A DNA stretch of 64,000 nucleotides from an uncultured Pelagibacteraceae bacterium (GTDB lineage Bacteria > Pseudomonadota > Alphaproteobacteria > Pelagibacterales > Pelagibacteraceae). Positions 17,123-28,855 of this stretch are shown one piece after another. The stretch's first letter is position 1; each line of letters starts with the position of its first letter. The stretch covers positions 31,940 through 95,939 of the forward strand of contig CACPJJ010000003.1 in assembly GCA_902634305.1 (NCBI GenBank), written 5' to 3'. The position numbers and the translations under genes were made by a program. The notes under the pieces are model-generated. The model made no database searches, was not told the DNA's origin, and worked only from the letters and a program-made list of their open reading frames with translations.

Positions 17123-18218
17123 AAAATCTAAAACAATTGTAATAAAAATTGGATCTACAATTTTAATTGATGAAAAAAGAATAATTAGAAAAAAATGGTT
17201 AGCAGAATTTGCAAAAGATATAAAAGACTTATTAGATCAAAAAAAAAATATAATTCTGGTAAGTTCTGGTGCAATAGCTTTGGGTTGTAAAAAACTAAAT
17301 TTAAACAAAAAAAATTTAAAAATTGATAAAAGTCAGGCCATAGCTTCTGTGGGTCAAATTGAGCTAATGAATCTTTTTAATAAAATATTTAGTTCAAAAA
17401 AAATTAATCTTTCACAAATTTTACTTACACTAGAAGATACAGAACAAAGAAGAAGAGCAATAAATGCAAAAAGAACTTTTGAAAATTTATTTGAATTAGG
17501 TTTTATTCCAGTTGTAAATGAAAACGATAGTATTGCTACGACTGAAATAAAATATGGAGATAATGATAGGTTAGCTTCTCGAGTAGCACAAATTTCTGGT
17601 GCTGATTGTTTAGTTCTGCTTTCAGATGTTGATGGGTTGTATACTCAAAATCCAAAATTATTTAAAAACTCAAAACTAATAAAAGAAATTAAAAATATAG
17701 ATACTGATATAGAAAAGATCGCTACAAAAAGTATAAGTGAACATGGAACAGGAGGAATGAAAACTAAGATTGAAGCTGCAAAAATTTGTCAGCTATCTGG
17801 GTGTATGATGGTTATAGCTAATGGTCTTCTAGAAAGACCTATTAAAAAAATTATAGATAAAAACAATTGTACTTGGTTTTTACCTAAAGTCTCGAAACTA
17901 GATGCTAGAAAAAAATGGATTATTAGTTCAGTGTCACCAAAAGGAGAATTGATAATTGATGACGGGGCTATTAATGCACTTAAAAAAGGCAAGAGTCTAT
18001 TAGCTGCGGGAATTAAAAAAGTTGCAGGAAAATTTAATAAAGGAGATCATATAAAAATATTAGATAAGAATTTTAAAGAATATGCTAGAGGTTTAAGCTC
18101 TTTCTCTTCTGAGGAAATTAATAAAATCCAAGGTCAACATTCAAATAAAATTTATGAGGTTTTAGGATATATTTCTAAATCGGAAGTAGTTCATAAAGAT
18201 GATATGGTTGAAATATAA
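17112..18218 (+). CDS. proB: Glutamate 5-kinase
   Basis: ProB phosphorylates glutamate at the gamma-carboxylate, the first step of proline synthesis. The 368-residue sequence has the amino-acid kinase motifs IKIGSTIL, LVSSGAIALG, VVNENDSIATTEIKYGDND and LLSDVDGLYT, then GTGGMKTKIEAA. The last ~90 residues form a PUA domain (AINALKKGKSLLAAGIKKV), so both domains are intact. Feedback by proline is usual in the family. It overlaps obgE and abuts proA; this obgE-proB-proA order is typical of alphaproteobacteria. Confidence 0.96.
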   Translation: MYLKKSKTIVIKIGSTILIDEKRIIRKKWLAEFAKDIKDLLDQKKNIILVSSGAIALGCKKLNLNKKNLKIDKSQAIASVGQIELMNLFNKIFSSKKINLSQILLTLEDTEQRRRAINAKRTFENLFELGFIPVVNENDSIATTEIKYGDNDRLASRVAQISGADCLVLLSDVDGLYTQNPKLFKNSKLIKEIKNIDTDIEKIATKSISEHGTGGMKTKIEAAKICQLSGCMMVIANGLLERPIKKIIDKNNCTWFLPKVSKLDARKKWIISSVSPKGELIIDDGAINALKKGKSLLAAGIKKVAGKFNKGDHIKILDKNFKEYARGLSSFSSEEINKIQGQHSNKIYEVLGYISKSEVVHKDDMVEI

Positions 18219-19469
18219 ATGTCAAAAAAATTAATAAATATTGGAATAAAAGCAAAAAAAGCTTCAAAAATTAAAATTGATAAAAAAAGCAAAAATAAAG
18301 TTTTAAAAAAATATTTGCAATTGATAAATAAAAATAAGAAAAATATCCTTAGAGAAAACAGTAAAGATATAGAATTTGCAATTAAAAATAATCTTCCCGG
18401 AAACTTAATAAGTAGACTGACTTTAAATGATAAAAAAATAACAGAAATAAAGGCTTCAATTAGTAAAATTATAAAATTAAACGATCCAACAAATAAAGTC
18501 ATTGATAGATGGAAAAGACCAAATGGGTTAATTATTAAAAAAGTTTCAACTCCAATTGGTGTAATTGGTATTATTTATGAGAGCAGACCAAATGTTACAT
18601 CGGATGTTGCAAGCTTGTGTTTTAAATCAGGCAATGTAGTCATCCTTAGAGGCGGCTCAGAAGCATATAATTCAAACAGAATCCTTGCAAATTTATTTAG
18701 AGATGCCCTTAGAACAAACAATATTGATCAAAATTATGTTCAAATAATAAAAGATAAAAATAGAAGATCTGTAGACTTCATGTTGTCAAAAATGAAAAAT
18801 TTTATTGATGTTATAATTCCAAGGGGTGGAAAAAGCTTAGTTAAAAAAGTACAAGACTTATCCTTAGTTCCAATAATTGGACATTTGGAAGGAATTTGTC
18901 ATACTTATATTGATAAAGATGCAGATTTAAATATGTCAATAAAAATCGTTCACAACGCAAAACTAAGAAATACTAGTATATGTGGAGCTACAGAAACAAT
19001 TTTGATGCATAAAAAAATAATAAAAAAATTTTGTAACCCAATATTAGAAAAATTAACAAATAATAATTGTAAAATATTCGCAGATAATATTATTAAAAAA
19101 AATTTTAATGGAAACTCTAAGCTGGCAAAAGAAAAGGACTGGTCAACAGAATATTTATCTGCCACAGTGTCTGTAAAATCAGTTAATAATATTTTAGATG
19201 CAATCAATCATATAAATAAATATGGAACAATGCATACAGATAGTATAATTACCAAAAACAAAAAAAATGCTCATCTTTTTTTAAAAAATATAAAAAGTTC
19301 AATAGCAATGCATAATACTTCAACTCAATTTGCTGATGGAGGTGAGTTTGGATTTGGTGGTGAAGTTGGTATTTCAACTAATACTTTGCCGCCAAGAGGA
19401 CCCGTGGGTTTAAATCAATTAATTTCATATAAATATGAAGTTCTAGGAAAAGGACAAATAAGAAATTAA
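18219..19469 (+). CDS. proA: Gamma-glutamyl-phosphate reductase
   Basis: A 416-residue aldehyde-dehydrogenase-superfamily enzyme that reduces gamma-glutamyl phosphate to glutamate semialdehyde with NADPH. VIGIIYESRPNVTSDVASLC, the catalytic cysteine in RNTSICGATET, and the C-terminal ADGGEFGFGGEVGIST are all ProA signatures. Length matches the family. It begins directly after proB with no gap, so the kinase and reductase are made together, which suits the unstable intermediate they pass on. Confidence 0.96.
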   Translation: MSKKLINIGIKAKKASKIKIDKKSKNKVLKKYLQLINKNKKNILRENSKDIEFAIKNNLPGNLISRLTLNDKKITEIKASISKIIKLNDPTNKVIDRWKRPNGLIIKKVSTPIGVIGIIYESRPNVTSDVASLCFKSGNVVILRGGSEAYNSNRILANLFRDALRTNNIDQNYVQIIKDKNRRSVDFMLSKMKNFIDVIIPRGGKSLVKKVQDLSLVPIIGHLEGICHTYIDKDADLNMSIKIVHNAKLRNTSICGATETILMHKKIIKKFCNPILEKLTNNNCKIFADNIIKKNFNGNSKLAKEKDWSTEYLSATVSVKSVNNILDAINHINKYGTMHTDSIITKNKKNAHLFLKNIKSSIAMHNTSTQFADGGEFGFGGEVGISTNTLPPRGPVGLNQLISYKYEVLGKGQIRN

Positions 19470-19470
19470 A

Positions 19471-19998
19471 TTGAAAAATAATAAAAGTAAAAAAATTGGA
19501 ATTCTTGGAGGTTCTTTTGATCCAGCTCATAAGGGACATGTTAAAATTTCAATTGAAGCAAAAAAAAAATTTAAAATTAATAAAATAATTTGGGCTGTAA
19601 CAAGAAAAAATCCATTTAAATCAAAAAGTTTTTTTGAACTAAAAAAAAGAATTACTTTTGCAAAAAAAATTGCAAAAAAATATAGTTTTATTTCAGTTGA
19701 ATATTATGAGAATAAAATAAAATCAAATAAAACAATTAATTTAATAAATCACATAAAGAGAAATAATAATGGATCTGAAATATTTTTTTTAATGGGCGCA
19801 GATAATTTAATTTCTTTTCATAAATGGTATAAATGGAAAATAATTTCATCAAAATGTAATATTTTAGTTTTTGATAGAACAAATTATAAATCAAAATCAC
19901 TAAAATCCACAGCTTTTAAGAAGCTTAATGGAAAAGGATTAAAATTTATAAAATACAAAAAAATAAATATTTCATCTTCTAAATTGAGAAAAATTTGA
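19471..19998 (+). CDS. nadD: Nicotinate-nucleotide adenylyltransferase
   Basis: The 175-residue nucleotidyltransferase has GILGGSFDPAHKGHV with the HxGH-type ATP site, a central FFLMGADNLISFHKW, and the C-terminal ISSSKLR corresponding to the ISSTxIR motif. It converts nicotinate mononucleotide plus ATP to deamido-NAD. It is somewhat short but complete. The only suitable start is a TTG one base after the proA stop. It is in its customary alphaproteobacterial place between proA and rsfS. Confidence 0.92.
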   Translation: MKNNKSKKIGILGGSFDPAHKGHVKISIEAKKKFKINKIIWAVTRKNPFKSKSFFELKKRITFAKKIAKKYSFISVEYYENKIKSNKTINLINHIKRNNNGSEIFFLMGADNLISFHKWYKWKIISSKCNILVFDRTNYKSKSLKSTAFKKLNGKGLKFIKYKKINISSSKLRKI

Positions 19999-20015
19999 TA
20001 AAATTTATTTAATTA

Positions 20016-20366
20016 ATGGATAAAATAAAGAATCTAAAAAAAATAATTATTAGCACATTAGATTCAAATAAGGCTCTTGATATAGTAACCATAGATCTTA
20101 AAAACAAATCCTCAATGGCAGATTATATGATTATTGCCAGTGGAACCTCATCTAGGCACATTCAGGCCTTATCAGAACAAGTTTTAGAAAAGTTCAAAAT
20201 TAATGGAATTACTAACTGTAAAATTGAAGGCAAAGATAGTAATGATTGGAAATTAGTTGATGGAATAGATCTTATAGTCCATATATTTAATCCAGAAAAA
20301 AGAAAATTTTACGAACTTGAAAAAATATGGTCAGAATTAATTCCAAAAGAAAAGGTTATGATATGA
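20016..20366 (+). CDS. rsfS: Ribosomal silencing factor RsfS
   Basis: A 116-residue RsfS/YbeB/Iojap protein with the family core: IDLKNKSSMADYMIIASGTSSRHIQAL-type region (residues about 24-50), then EGKDSNDWKLVDGIDLIVHIF near the C-terminus. RsfS binds L14 on the 50S subunit and blocks joining to 30S under starvation in characterised bacteria. It follows nadD by 17 bases. Its TGA stop overlaps the ATG of ctpA (ATGA arrangement). Confidence 0.94.
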   Translation: MDKIKNLKKIIISTLDSNKALDIVTIDLKNKSSMADYMIIASGTSSRHIQALSEQVLEKFKINGITNCKIEGKDSNDWKLVDGIDLIVHIFNPEKRKFYELEKIWSELIPKEKVMI

Positions 20367-21502
20367 AAAAAAAATTTGTTTTTATTTTATTAATAATAAT
20401 TTCATTAAATTTTTCAAAAATAAGTTTTGCGGCAAACGATGAAAATATTTATGATAAAATTGATTTGTTTGGTGAAGTCTTAGATAAAATAAACAAAGAA
20501 TATGTAGAAGAAATAAATCAGAGTGATACAATGGACGCTGCTATAAATGGTGTTCTTCAATCTTTAGATCCTTATTCAGCTTATATGTCTCCTGAAACTT
20601 TTAAAGAAATGGAGACTGAAACCAGCGGAAAGTTTGGTGGTTTAGGAATAGAAGTTGGAATGGAATTTGGTGTAGTTAAAGTAATAACACCAATGGATGG
20701 TTCTCCTGCTGAAAAGGAAGGAGTAAAAGCAGGTGACTATATTGTAAAAATAAACGGAATACAGGTTCAAGGTAAAACTCTGTCCGAAGCAGTTGAACTT
20801 ATGAGAGGTCCTGTAGGATCAGCTCTGGAGATAACAATAAGAAGAAAAGGAGTAAAAAAAGCATTAGTTTTTGAAATTACACGAGAAATTATTGAAGTAA
20901 AATCTGTAAAATCTAAAATAATTGATGATAGCGTTGGCTATATAAGGCTTACAGCTTTTAACGAAAATAGTTCAAATCAAATAAAAAATAAAATAAAAAA
21001 ATTTAAAAAAAATAAAATTAATAAATACATACTAGATTTAAGAAATAACCCTGGAGGATTACTATCCCAAGCTGTTAAAATATCAGATTTTTTTTTAAAT
21101 AATGGTGAAATTGTATCTACTAAAAGCAGAAAATCTTCTGAAAATAGAAAATATTTTGCAAAAAAAGGAGATATAATTGATGGAGAAACATTAGTAGTTT
21201 TAATTAATTATGGATCAGCTTCTGCTTCAGAAATTGTAGCTGGCGCTCTTAAAGATCATAAAAGAGCAATAGTAATTGGAAATAATTCATACGGCAAGGG
21301 ATCCGTTCAATCGGTTATGCCATTAAAAAATAAAGGTGCTATAAGATTGACAATTTCCAAATATTATTTGCCATCAGGAAAATCAATTTCAGGTACTGGA
21401 ATAATACCAGATATAGAAATTGTTGAAAGTTCAGATAAATTTAGAATTGGTACAGAAACAGATAACCAGCTAGATTTTGCTATCACTTTGCTAAACGGTT
21501 AA
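20363..21502 (+). CDS. ctpA: C-terminal processing peptidase (S41 family, PDZ)
   Basis: This protein begins at the ATG overlapping the rsfS stop, giving a clean signal peptide (KKKFVFILLIIISLNFS, cleaved near SFA/AND). A longer in-frame extension upstream would bury that signal and is rejected. A PDZ domain (GGLGIEVGMEFG, SPAEKEGVKAGDYIVKINGI) precedes the S41 protease domain with LRNNPGGLL, the nucleophile serine in YGSASASEIVAG and the lysine in NSYGKGSVQ. Carboxy-terminal proteases act in the periplasm on tails of membrane or cell-wall enzymes. About 379 residues. Confidence 0.93.
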   Translation: MKKKFVFILLIIISLNFSKISFAANDENIYDKIDLFGEVLDKINKEYVEEINQSDTMDAAINGVLQSLDPYSAYMSPETFKEMETETSGKFGGLGIEVGMEFGVVKVITPMDGSPAEKEGVKAGDYIVKINGIQVQGKTLSEAVELMRGPVGSALEITIRRKGVKKALVFEITREIIEVKSVKSKIIDDSVGYIRLTAFNENSSNQIKNKIKKFKKNKINKYILDLRNNPGGLLSQAVKISDFFLNNGEIVSTKSRKSSENRKYFAKKGDIIDGETLVVLINYGSASASEIVAGALKDHKRAIVIGNNSYGKGSVQSVMPLKNKGAIRLTISKYYLPSGKSISGTGIIPDIEIVESSDKFRIGTETDNQLDFAITLLNG

Positions 21503-21509
21503 AAAATAA

Positions 21510-21986
21510 ATGAAAAAAAATTTTTCTGAATTACCCTTAAGAAAAGGTGTTGGAATAATTTTGCTTAATGATGAAAATAAAGTTTTTGTAGCTAAAAGAA
21601 TTGATAATCCAAAAAATTTTTGGCAGATGCCACAAGGAGGCATTGATGAAGGAGAAAATTATTATGAAGCTGCTATTAGAGAGTTAAAAGAAGAAACTAG
21701 TGTAGTTAGTGTAAAATTTATCCAAGAAATTGATAAAAAATTAACTTACATACTCCCTGATCATTTAATAGGAATTATTTGGAGAGGTAGATATAAAGGT
21801 CAAATACAAAAATGGTTTGTTATGAGATTTGTTGGAAAAGAAACTGAAATAAATATAAACACAAAAAAACCTGAATTCTTAGATTGGAAGTGGGTCGATT
21901 TAGATGATTTGCCAAAGATAGCTGTAAAATTCAAACTCGATGTTTATAAAAGCCTTAAACAAGAAGTATCAAAAATACTAAACTAA
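21510..21986 (+). CDS. rppH: RNA pyrophosphohydrolase (Nudix)
   Basis: The 158-residue Nudix protein begins LPLRKGVGIILLN and has the Nudix box GGIDEGENYYEAAIRELKEE (conserved G, E, REL and EE residues), followed by the RppH-type WRGRYKGQIQKWFVMRF. RppH removes pyrophosphate from the 5' end of mRNA and so starts decay; in alphaproteobacteria it may also hydrolyse dinucleoside polyphosphates. It ends the plus-strand block, and its stop overlaps that of atpC by four bases, with no terminator visible between the converging units. Confidence 0.93.
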   Translation: MKKNFSELPLRKGVGIILLNDENKVFVAKRIDNPKNFWQMPQGGIDEGENYYEAAIRELKEETSVVSVKFIQEIDKKLTYILPDHLIGIIWRGRYKGQIQKWFVMRFVGKETEININTKKPEFLDWKWVDLDDLPKIAVKFKLDVYKSLKQEVSKILN

Positions 21987-22380
21987 TTTAGATTTAAATT
22001 TTTTAATACTTCAATTTTTTGATCAATTAAATATTTTTTTTGATCATCAATATTATCTACACTTGACTCTTTTTCTGCTTCTTTAAGTATTTGATCTATT
22101 TTATTTCTATCTAAATCTGTCATATTATAGATTGAGCTAGTTAAAATTGATAAATTGTTATCTTTAAACTCTACTATTCCATCTTCAACGAAATATTTAT
22201 TTTCTTCAGATTTAGAATAAACTTTAATTATACCTGGTTTTAAAAAGGAGATAATTGAAATATGATCTTTAAGAATTCCCATTTCTCCCTCAAAAGCAGG
22301 CACAACTACTTCTGTTACATTTTCTTTCGATAGAAAAGATTTTTCTGGATTAACTATTTCAACTTTAAATTCTTCACTCA

Positions 22381-22381
<1 letters not shown>
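21983..22381 (-). CDS. atpC: ATP synthase epsilon subunit
   Basis: The 132-residue epsilon subunit has the N-terminal beta-sandwich (VEIVNPEKSF, VVPAFEGEMGILKDHI) and a C-terminal region ending in a helix rich in lysine and aspartate. It belongs to the central stalk and can inhibit ATP hydrolysis. It is the last gene of the F1 operon, its ATG overlapping the atpD stop by one base, and it converges on rppH. Confidence 0.95.
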
Positions 22382-24674
<2,293 letters not shown>

Positions 24675-24677
24675 ATT

Positions 24678-26213
24678 TTAAGAGTTAAAGTTTTTTTTTA
24701 ATTCTTTAATAGTTTCCACTAATAAATTTTCAGTATCTTCTTCTAATTTTCCAGACTTAGAAATTGCTTCCAAAATTTCTGGTTTTTCTGATTTACATTT
24801 TTCAATAATTTTTCTTTCAAATGAAGATATATCTTTAAGTTCTAAATCGTCCAAATATCCTTTAACACCACAAAAAACTGAAATTACTTGTTCTGCAACT
24901 GTCATTGGTGAATATTGTTTTTGTTTCAAAAGCTCGGTTAACTTTGAACCTCTGTTTAACAATTTTTGAGTTGAAGCATCTAAATCTGATCCAAACTGAG
25001 CAAATGCAGCCATCTCTCTATATTGTGCTAGTTCTAATTTCATTGAACCAGAAACTTTTTTCATAGCTTTTGTTTGAGCCGAAGATCCAACTCTAGATAC
25101 TGATAAACCAACATTAATTGCTGGTCTAATACCTTGATTAAATAAATTTGTTTCAAGAAATATTTGTCCATCTGTAATTGAAATAACATTAGTTGGAATA
25201 AAAGCAGATACGTCACCACCCTGTGTTTCAATAATTGGTAGCGCTGTTAAAGAACCTCCTCCATGTTCATCACTTAGTTTAGCAGCTCTTTCTAAAAGTC
25301 TACTATGTAAATAAAAAACATCTCCTGGATAAGCTTCCCTTCCTGGGGGTCTTCTTAGCAATAATGACATTTGTCTATATGCAACTGCTTGCTTAGATAA
25401 ATCATCATAAATAATTAAAGCATGCATTCCATTGTCTCTAAAATATTCTCCCATAGCACATCCTGTATAGGGAGCTAAAAATTGAAGCGGCGCTGCATCT
25501 GATGCTGTTGCAGCAACTATAGTTGTATATTCCATTGCTCCAGCCTCTTCCAAAGATTTTTCTATTTGTCTTACTGTTGATCTTTTTTGACCAATCGCTA
25601 CATAAATACAATATAATTTTTGTTTTTCATCATTAGATTCATTTATTTTTTTTTGATTAATTATAGTGTCAATTGCGACTGCAGTTTTTCCTGTTTGTCT
25701 GTCACCAATAATTAATTCTCTTTGGCCTCTTCCAATTGGAACTAAACTATCAACAGATTTAAGTCCTGATTGCATTGGTTCATTTACTGATTTTCTTGGA
25801 ATTATACCTGGGGCTTTAACTTCAACTCTGCTTCTTTTTATACCTTTGTCTAGTGCACCTTTTCCATCTATTGGATTTCCTAATCCATCAACTACTCTTC
25901 CTAATAATTCTTTTCCCACAGGAGTATCAACAATTGCTCCTGTTCTTTTTACTGTATCACCTTCTTTTACAGCTCTATCATCTCCAAAAATTACAACACC
26001 AACATTATCGCTTTCTAAGTTTAAAGCCATACCTTTTGAACCATCAGAAAATTCAACCATCTCTCCTGCCTGAACATTATCTAAACCATATATTCTTGCT
26101 ATACCATCACCAACAGATAAAACTTGTCCAACTTCAGTTACTTCTGCTTTATCTCCAAATTTTTTAATCTGTTCTTTTAATATTTTTGTTACTTCTGAAG
26201 GATTTATTTCCAT
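24678..26213 (-). CDS. atpA: ATP synthase F1 alpha subunit
   Basis: The 511-residue alpha subunit has Walker [39 protein letters not shown] and the arginine-finger region [13 protein letters not shown]. It forms the non-catalytic half of the F1 hexamer. It directly follows atpH with no spacer and precedes atpG by three bases. Several long open frames on the opposite strand here are shadows of its strongly biased codons. Confidence 0.99.
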   Translation of the reverse strand: MEINPSEVTKILKEQIKKFGDKAEVTEVGQVLSVGDGIARIYGLDNVQAGEMVEFSDGSKGMALNLESDNVGVVIFGDDRAVKEGDTVKRTGAIVDTPVGKELLGRVVDGLGNPIDGKGALDKGIKRSRVEVKAPGIIPRKSVNEPMQSGLKSVDSLVPIGRGQRELIIGDRQTGKTAVAIDTIINQKKINESNDEKQKLYCIYVAIGQKRSTVRQIEKSLEEAGAMEYTTIVAATASDAAPLQFLAPYTGCAMGEYFRDNGMHALIIYDDLSKQAVAYRQMSLLLRRPPGREAYPGDVFYLHSRLLERAAKLSDEHGGGSLTALPIIETQGGDVSAFIPTNVISITDGQIFLETNLFNQGIRPAINVGLSVSRVGSSAQTKAMKKVSGSMKLELAQYREMAAFAQFGSDLDASTQKLLNRGSKLTELLKQKQYSPMTVAEQVISVFCGVKGYLDDLELKDISSFERKIIEKCKSEKPEILEAISKSGKLEEDTENLLVETIKELKKNFNS

Positions 26214-26771
26214 TTACGCCTCTATCATTTTATTTTCAATTTGTTGTAATTTATTTTTAATAGATGTGTCAATCATAACACTTTCTACTTGCATTATTAA
26301 TCCACCTATTAAATCTGGATCACAATTATAATTTAATTTTACATCTGATCCAAAATTTTGTGATAACTCATTTTTTATTTTATTTATTTCATTTTCGTTT
26401 AGTTCTTTAGCAACAGTTAACTTCGCAGAAATTTCTCCACGTTTTTTTGAACAAATCATTACAAAATCTTTTAGAATTTTTTCGACATAAAAAAATCTCC
26501 TTTTCATAACTAAAAAATTTAAAAATTTTTTTAATAAATTATTTAAATTAAATTTTTCAAAAATTATGTTTATGACATTTAACTGATCCTCTTGTTTATT
26601 TGTTGGATCTTTTATTAGTGAATTAAAATCTTCACTTTGAGAAATAAGATTAATAATTGAAACTACGTGTTCTTCAATATCGTTTAATTTTTTTTCTTCT
26701 GACGCAAGTTCATAAAGAGCTTGAGAATAGCTTTTTGCAGAGGAGTCTGAAAATCTATTTTTGTCGCTCAA
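26214..26771 (-). CDS. atpH: ATP synthase delta subunit
   Basis: The 185-residue delta subunit links F1 to the peripheral stalk. Its N-terminal helical region reads AKSYSQALYELASEEKK and the C-terminus has CDPDLIGGLIMQVESVMIDTS, as in the family. The start is TTG at 26771-26769; AAGGA with a six-base spacing supports it over any ATG, and none is nearby. It is first in atpHAGDC. The Fo genes (a, c, b) are absent here, as in other alphaproteobacteria where they form a separate operon. Confidence 0.93.
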   Translation of the reverse strand: MSDKNRFSDSSAKSYSQALYELASEEKKLNDIEEHVVSIINLISQSEDFNSLIKDPTNKQEDQLNVINIIFEKFNLNNLLKKFLNFLVMKRRFFYVEKILKDFVMICSKKRGEISAKLTVAKELNENEINKIKNELSQNFGSDVKLNYNCDPDLIGGLIMQVESVMIDTSIKNKLQQIENKMIEA

Positions 26772-26813
26772 TGTATATCCTTATTAATTATGAAGTTTTA
26801 TAAAAGTTGAATT

Positions 26814-26842
26814 TAATTAGCATATGAAATTAATCTCTTCAA
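26814..26842 (-). promoter_or_regulatory. Probable promoter of atpHAGDC
   Basis: On the complement TTGAAG (26842-26837) is followed after 17 bases by TAATTA (26819-26814). It sits in the 106-base gap between priA and atpH and would give a leader of about 35 bases with the AAGGA ribosome-binding site. The -10 is a weak match, and a nearby TATAAA is an alternative, so the assignment is moderate. Confidence 0.45.
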
Positions 26843-26856
26843 GCGACACATTCACC

Positions 26857-26890
26857 AAAAAGCTTAATTTAAGGGCCCTAATTAAAGCTT
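26857..26890 (-). terminator. Possible terminator at the 3' end of priA
   Basis: AAGCTT at 26860-26865 and 26885-26890 flank near-complementary arms (AATT on both sides, one extra A) around a TAAGGGCCCT palindromic loop. On the minus strand the hairpin is followed by TTT and then GG, only a short T-run. It overlaps the last codons of priA. It could end the long TCA-priA transcript before the atp promoter, but the poor T-run keeps confidence low. Confidence 0.4.
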
Positions 26891-28836
26891 ATTGGGTCAA
26901 CATCAACTGCTAGTTTTATTTCTTTTTGATTTTTAAAATTGTTTAAAAGATTAGCGAGAGTTTTTTGTATTTTTTGAGTTTTTTTTGATCTTATCAAAAT
27001 CCTATATCTAAAATTTTTATTTATTTTATTTATTGGGGCAACCACGGGTCCTAAAACTTTTGCATTTAAATTCTTATTTAATTTTTCTTTTAGTTTATAA
27101 CCAAATACTTCAATTTTTTTTTCATTTTTTCCACTTAATATAATAGATATAAATCTTTCAAATGGAGGTAAATTATTTCTTTTTCTAATAACTAATTCTT
27201 TTTCTAAAAATATATCGGGATTTGTATTTGTAATTTGTGAAATTGTATCTGATTTTGAATTATAAGTTTGAAAATATACTGTCGCTGGCTTTCCTGTTCT
27301 TCCAGCTCTTCCTGAAAGCTGGTGATATAATTGTAAATTTTTTTCTGCAGCTCTTAGATCATGTCCTTGTAAAGTTAAATCTATATCTACAATAACTATG
27401 CAATTTAAGTTTGGAAAATGAAATCCTTTAGAAATAAGCTGTGTACCGATTAAAATTTGAATTTTATTATTTTTAATTTTTTCTAATACTTCTGAGGAAG
27501 ATTTTTTATTCATTGTGTCGCTTGAAAAAATAGTAATCTTTTTATCTGGAAAAATTTTTTTTACTTCGTCGTAAATTCTTTCAACTCCAGGTCCACTAAA
27601 TACATATTCACAATTTTTATTATCATTACATTTTCTAGTTAATTTTGTATTGTATCCACAATAATGACAAATTAAATTTTCTTTTTTTTTGTGGTAGACC
27701 AAATTTATAGAACAGTTAGGACATGAATGTACCTTTAAACATTTTTTACAAAGAACATAAGGAGCAAACCCTCTTCTATTAACAAAAAAAAGTACTTGAT
27801 CGTTTTTATTTAAATGATCTTTAACTTTTTCAATTGTTTTATCAGATATCCATGAATTATTTTTTAAATTATTTTTATTTAAATTAATGATTTCGTGATT
27901 TGGTAGATTAGCATCCAAAAATCTTTTATATAATCTTGAGTGTAGATATTTTCCTTTTTTTATATTATCGAAAGTTTCTATAGAAGGTACGGCTGTTACT
28001 AAATTAATTGGTATATTTTTAAAAGATGCTCTAGAAATAGCCATATCTCTAGCATTGTAAATTATCCCCTCATCTTGTTTATAAGATTGGTCATGTTCCT
28101 CATCTACAATAATAATTCCAAGATTAGAAAAAGGTAGAAATAATGAAGATCTTGCCCCAATTAATACTTTAACTTTTCCTGTAGCAATACCATTCCAAAT
28201 GATCTTTTTATTTTTTTTTGTTACTGATGAGTGCCAAATAGCAGCGTCAAAACCAAAAAATTCTTTAAATTTTTTTTGAAATTCTCCAGTTAATCCTATT
28301 TCAGGTAATAAAATTAACCCCTGAAAACCTTCGTTTATTTTTTTTTTTAAGCTATTAAAATATACTATTGTTTTTCCTGATCCGGTTGTTCCTTGAATTA
28401 CATGTACTCTAAATTTATTATCATTCTTTGTTATATCATTTACTGATGTTAATTGTTCATTTGAAAGCTTTATTTCAATAGGTTTTTTATATGTATTATA
28501 TTTTTGTATTTCTTCGTTATTTTGTGTTTCAATAGCTTCATTACTCAATAAGTGTAATTTTAAGGACATTCCTATTGGAACTATATTGTACTCCGAAAAC
28601 CATTTTAGAAAATTAATTGTTTCTAAATTAAGAGGTGGAATTTTTAATTTTCTAATTATATTTTTTATTGAATATTTTTTGCTTTTATCTTTTTCAAATT
28701 GATCCCAAACAATTCCAATTTTTTTACTTTTTCCAAATGGTACTTCAACATAATCTCCTAATTTTAGATTTTCTTCAGAAGACTTGTAAGTAAATGGATG
28801 GTCAAATATATTTGGTAATAAAATTGGAATTTTCAT
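26878..28836 (-). CDS. priA: Primosomal replication-restart helicase PriA
   Basis: A 652-residue superfamily 2 DNA helicase that reloads the replisome at stalled forks. It has an N-terminal 3'-end-binding domain (VEVPFGKSKKIG), Walker A QGTTGSGKT, the DEAH-like VDEEHDQSYKQ, eight cysteines in two zinc-binding runs (CKKCLKVHSCPNC, then CHYCGYN), and helicase motifs VIVDIDLTLQGHDLRA and QLSGRAGRTG. It is shorter than E. coli PriA (732) but keeps all domains. It ends the minus-strand TCA run, 19 bases after lpdA. Its start codon is overlapped by a 20-bp palindrome. Confidence 0.95.
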   Translation of the reverse strand: MKIPILLPNIFDHPFTYKSSEENLKLGDYVEVPFGKSKKIGIVWDQFEKDKSKKYSIKNIIRKLKIPPLNLETINFLKWFSEYNIVPIGMSLKLHLLSNEAIETQNNEEIQKYNTYKKPIEIKLSNEQLTSVNDITKNDNKFRVHVIQGTTGSGKTIVYFNSLKKKINEGFQGLILLPEIGLTGEFQKKFKEFFGFDAAIWHSSVTKKNKKIIWNGIATGKVKVLIGARSSLFLPFSNLGIIIVDEEHDQSYKQDEGIIYNARDMAISRASFKNIPINLVTAVPSIETFDNIKKGKYLHSRLYKRFLDANLPNHEIINLNKNNLKNNSWISDKTIEKVKDHLNKNDQVLFFVNRRGFAPYVLCKKCLKVHSCPNCSINLVYHKKKENLICHYCGYNTKLTRKCNDNKNCEYVFSGPGVERIYDEVKKIFPDKKITIFSSDTMNKKSSSEVLEKIKNNKIQILIGTQLISKGFHFPNLNCIVIVDIDLTLQGHDLRAAEKNLQLYHQLSGRAGRTGKPATVYFQTYNSKSDTISQITNTNPDIFLEKELVIRKRNNLPPFERFISIILSGKNEKKIEVFGYKLKEKLNKNLNAKVLGPVVAPINKINKNFRYRILIRSKKTQKIQKTLANLLNNFKNQKEIKLAVDVDPISFN

Positions 28837-28854
28837 ATTTTCATATGAAAATAT
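28835..28854. repeat. 20-bp perfect palindrome at the lpdA-priA junction
   Basis: ATATTTTCAT followed by its exact complement ATGAAAATAT fills the 19-base gap between lpdA and priA and overlaps the first two bases of the priA ATG. In RNA it could fold into a hairpin at the priA start, where no Shine-Dalgarno sequence is visible. It is entirely A/T-rich, so chance must be considered. Confidence 0.5.
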
Positions 28855-28855
28855 A

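Noticed and set aside
20327..20362. Longer N-terminus of CtpA
   Set aside because: It would put a basic stretch (VRINSKRKGYD) ahead of the signal peptide; the ATG overlapping the rsfS stop gives a normal signal peptide.
25666..26167. Two long open frames antisense to atpA, one leucine-rich
   Set aside because: They mirror atpA codon bias, have no ribosome-binding site and give implausible proteins (runs of Leu/His/Gln). The sense gene is certain.
26857..26890. A strong priA terminator
   Set aside because: The inverted repeat is real, but the T-run is short and interrupted by GG and the arms are unequal, so I list it only as a low-confidence terminator.
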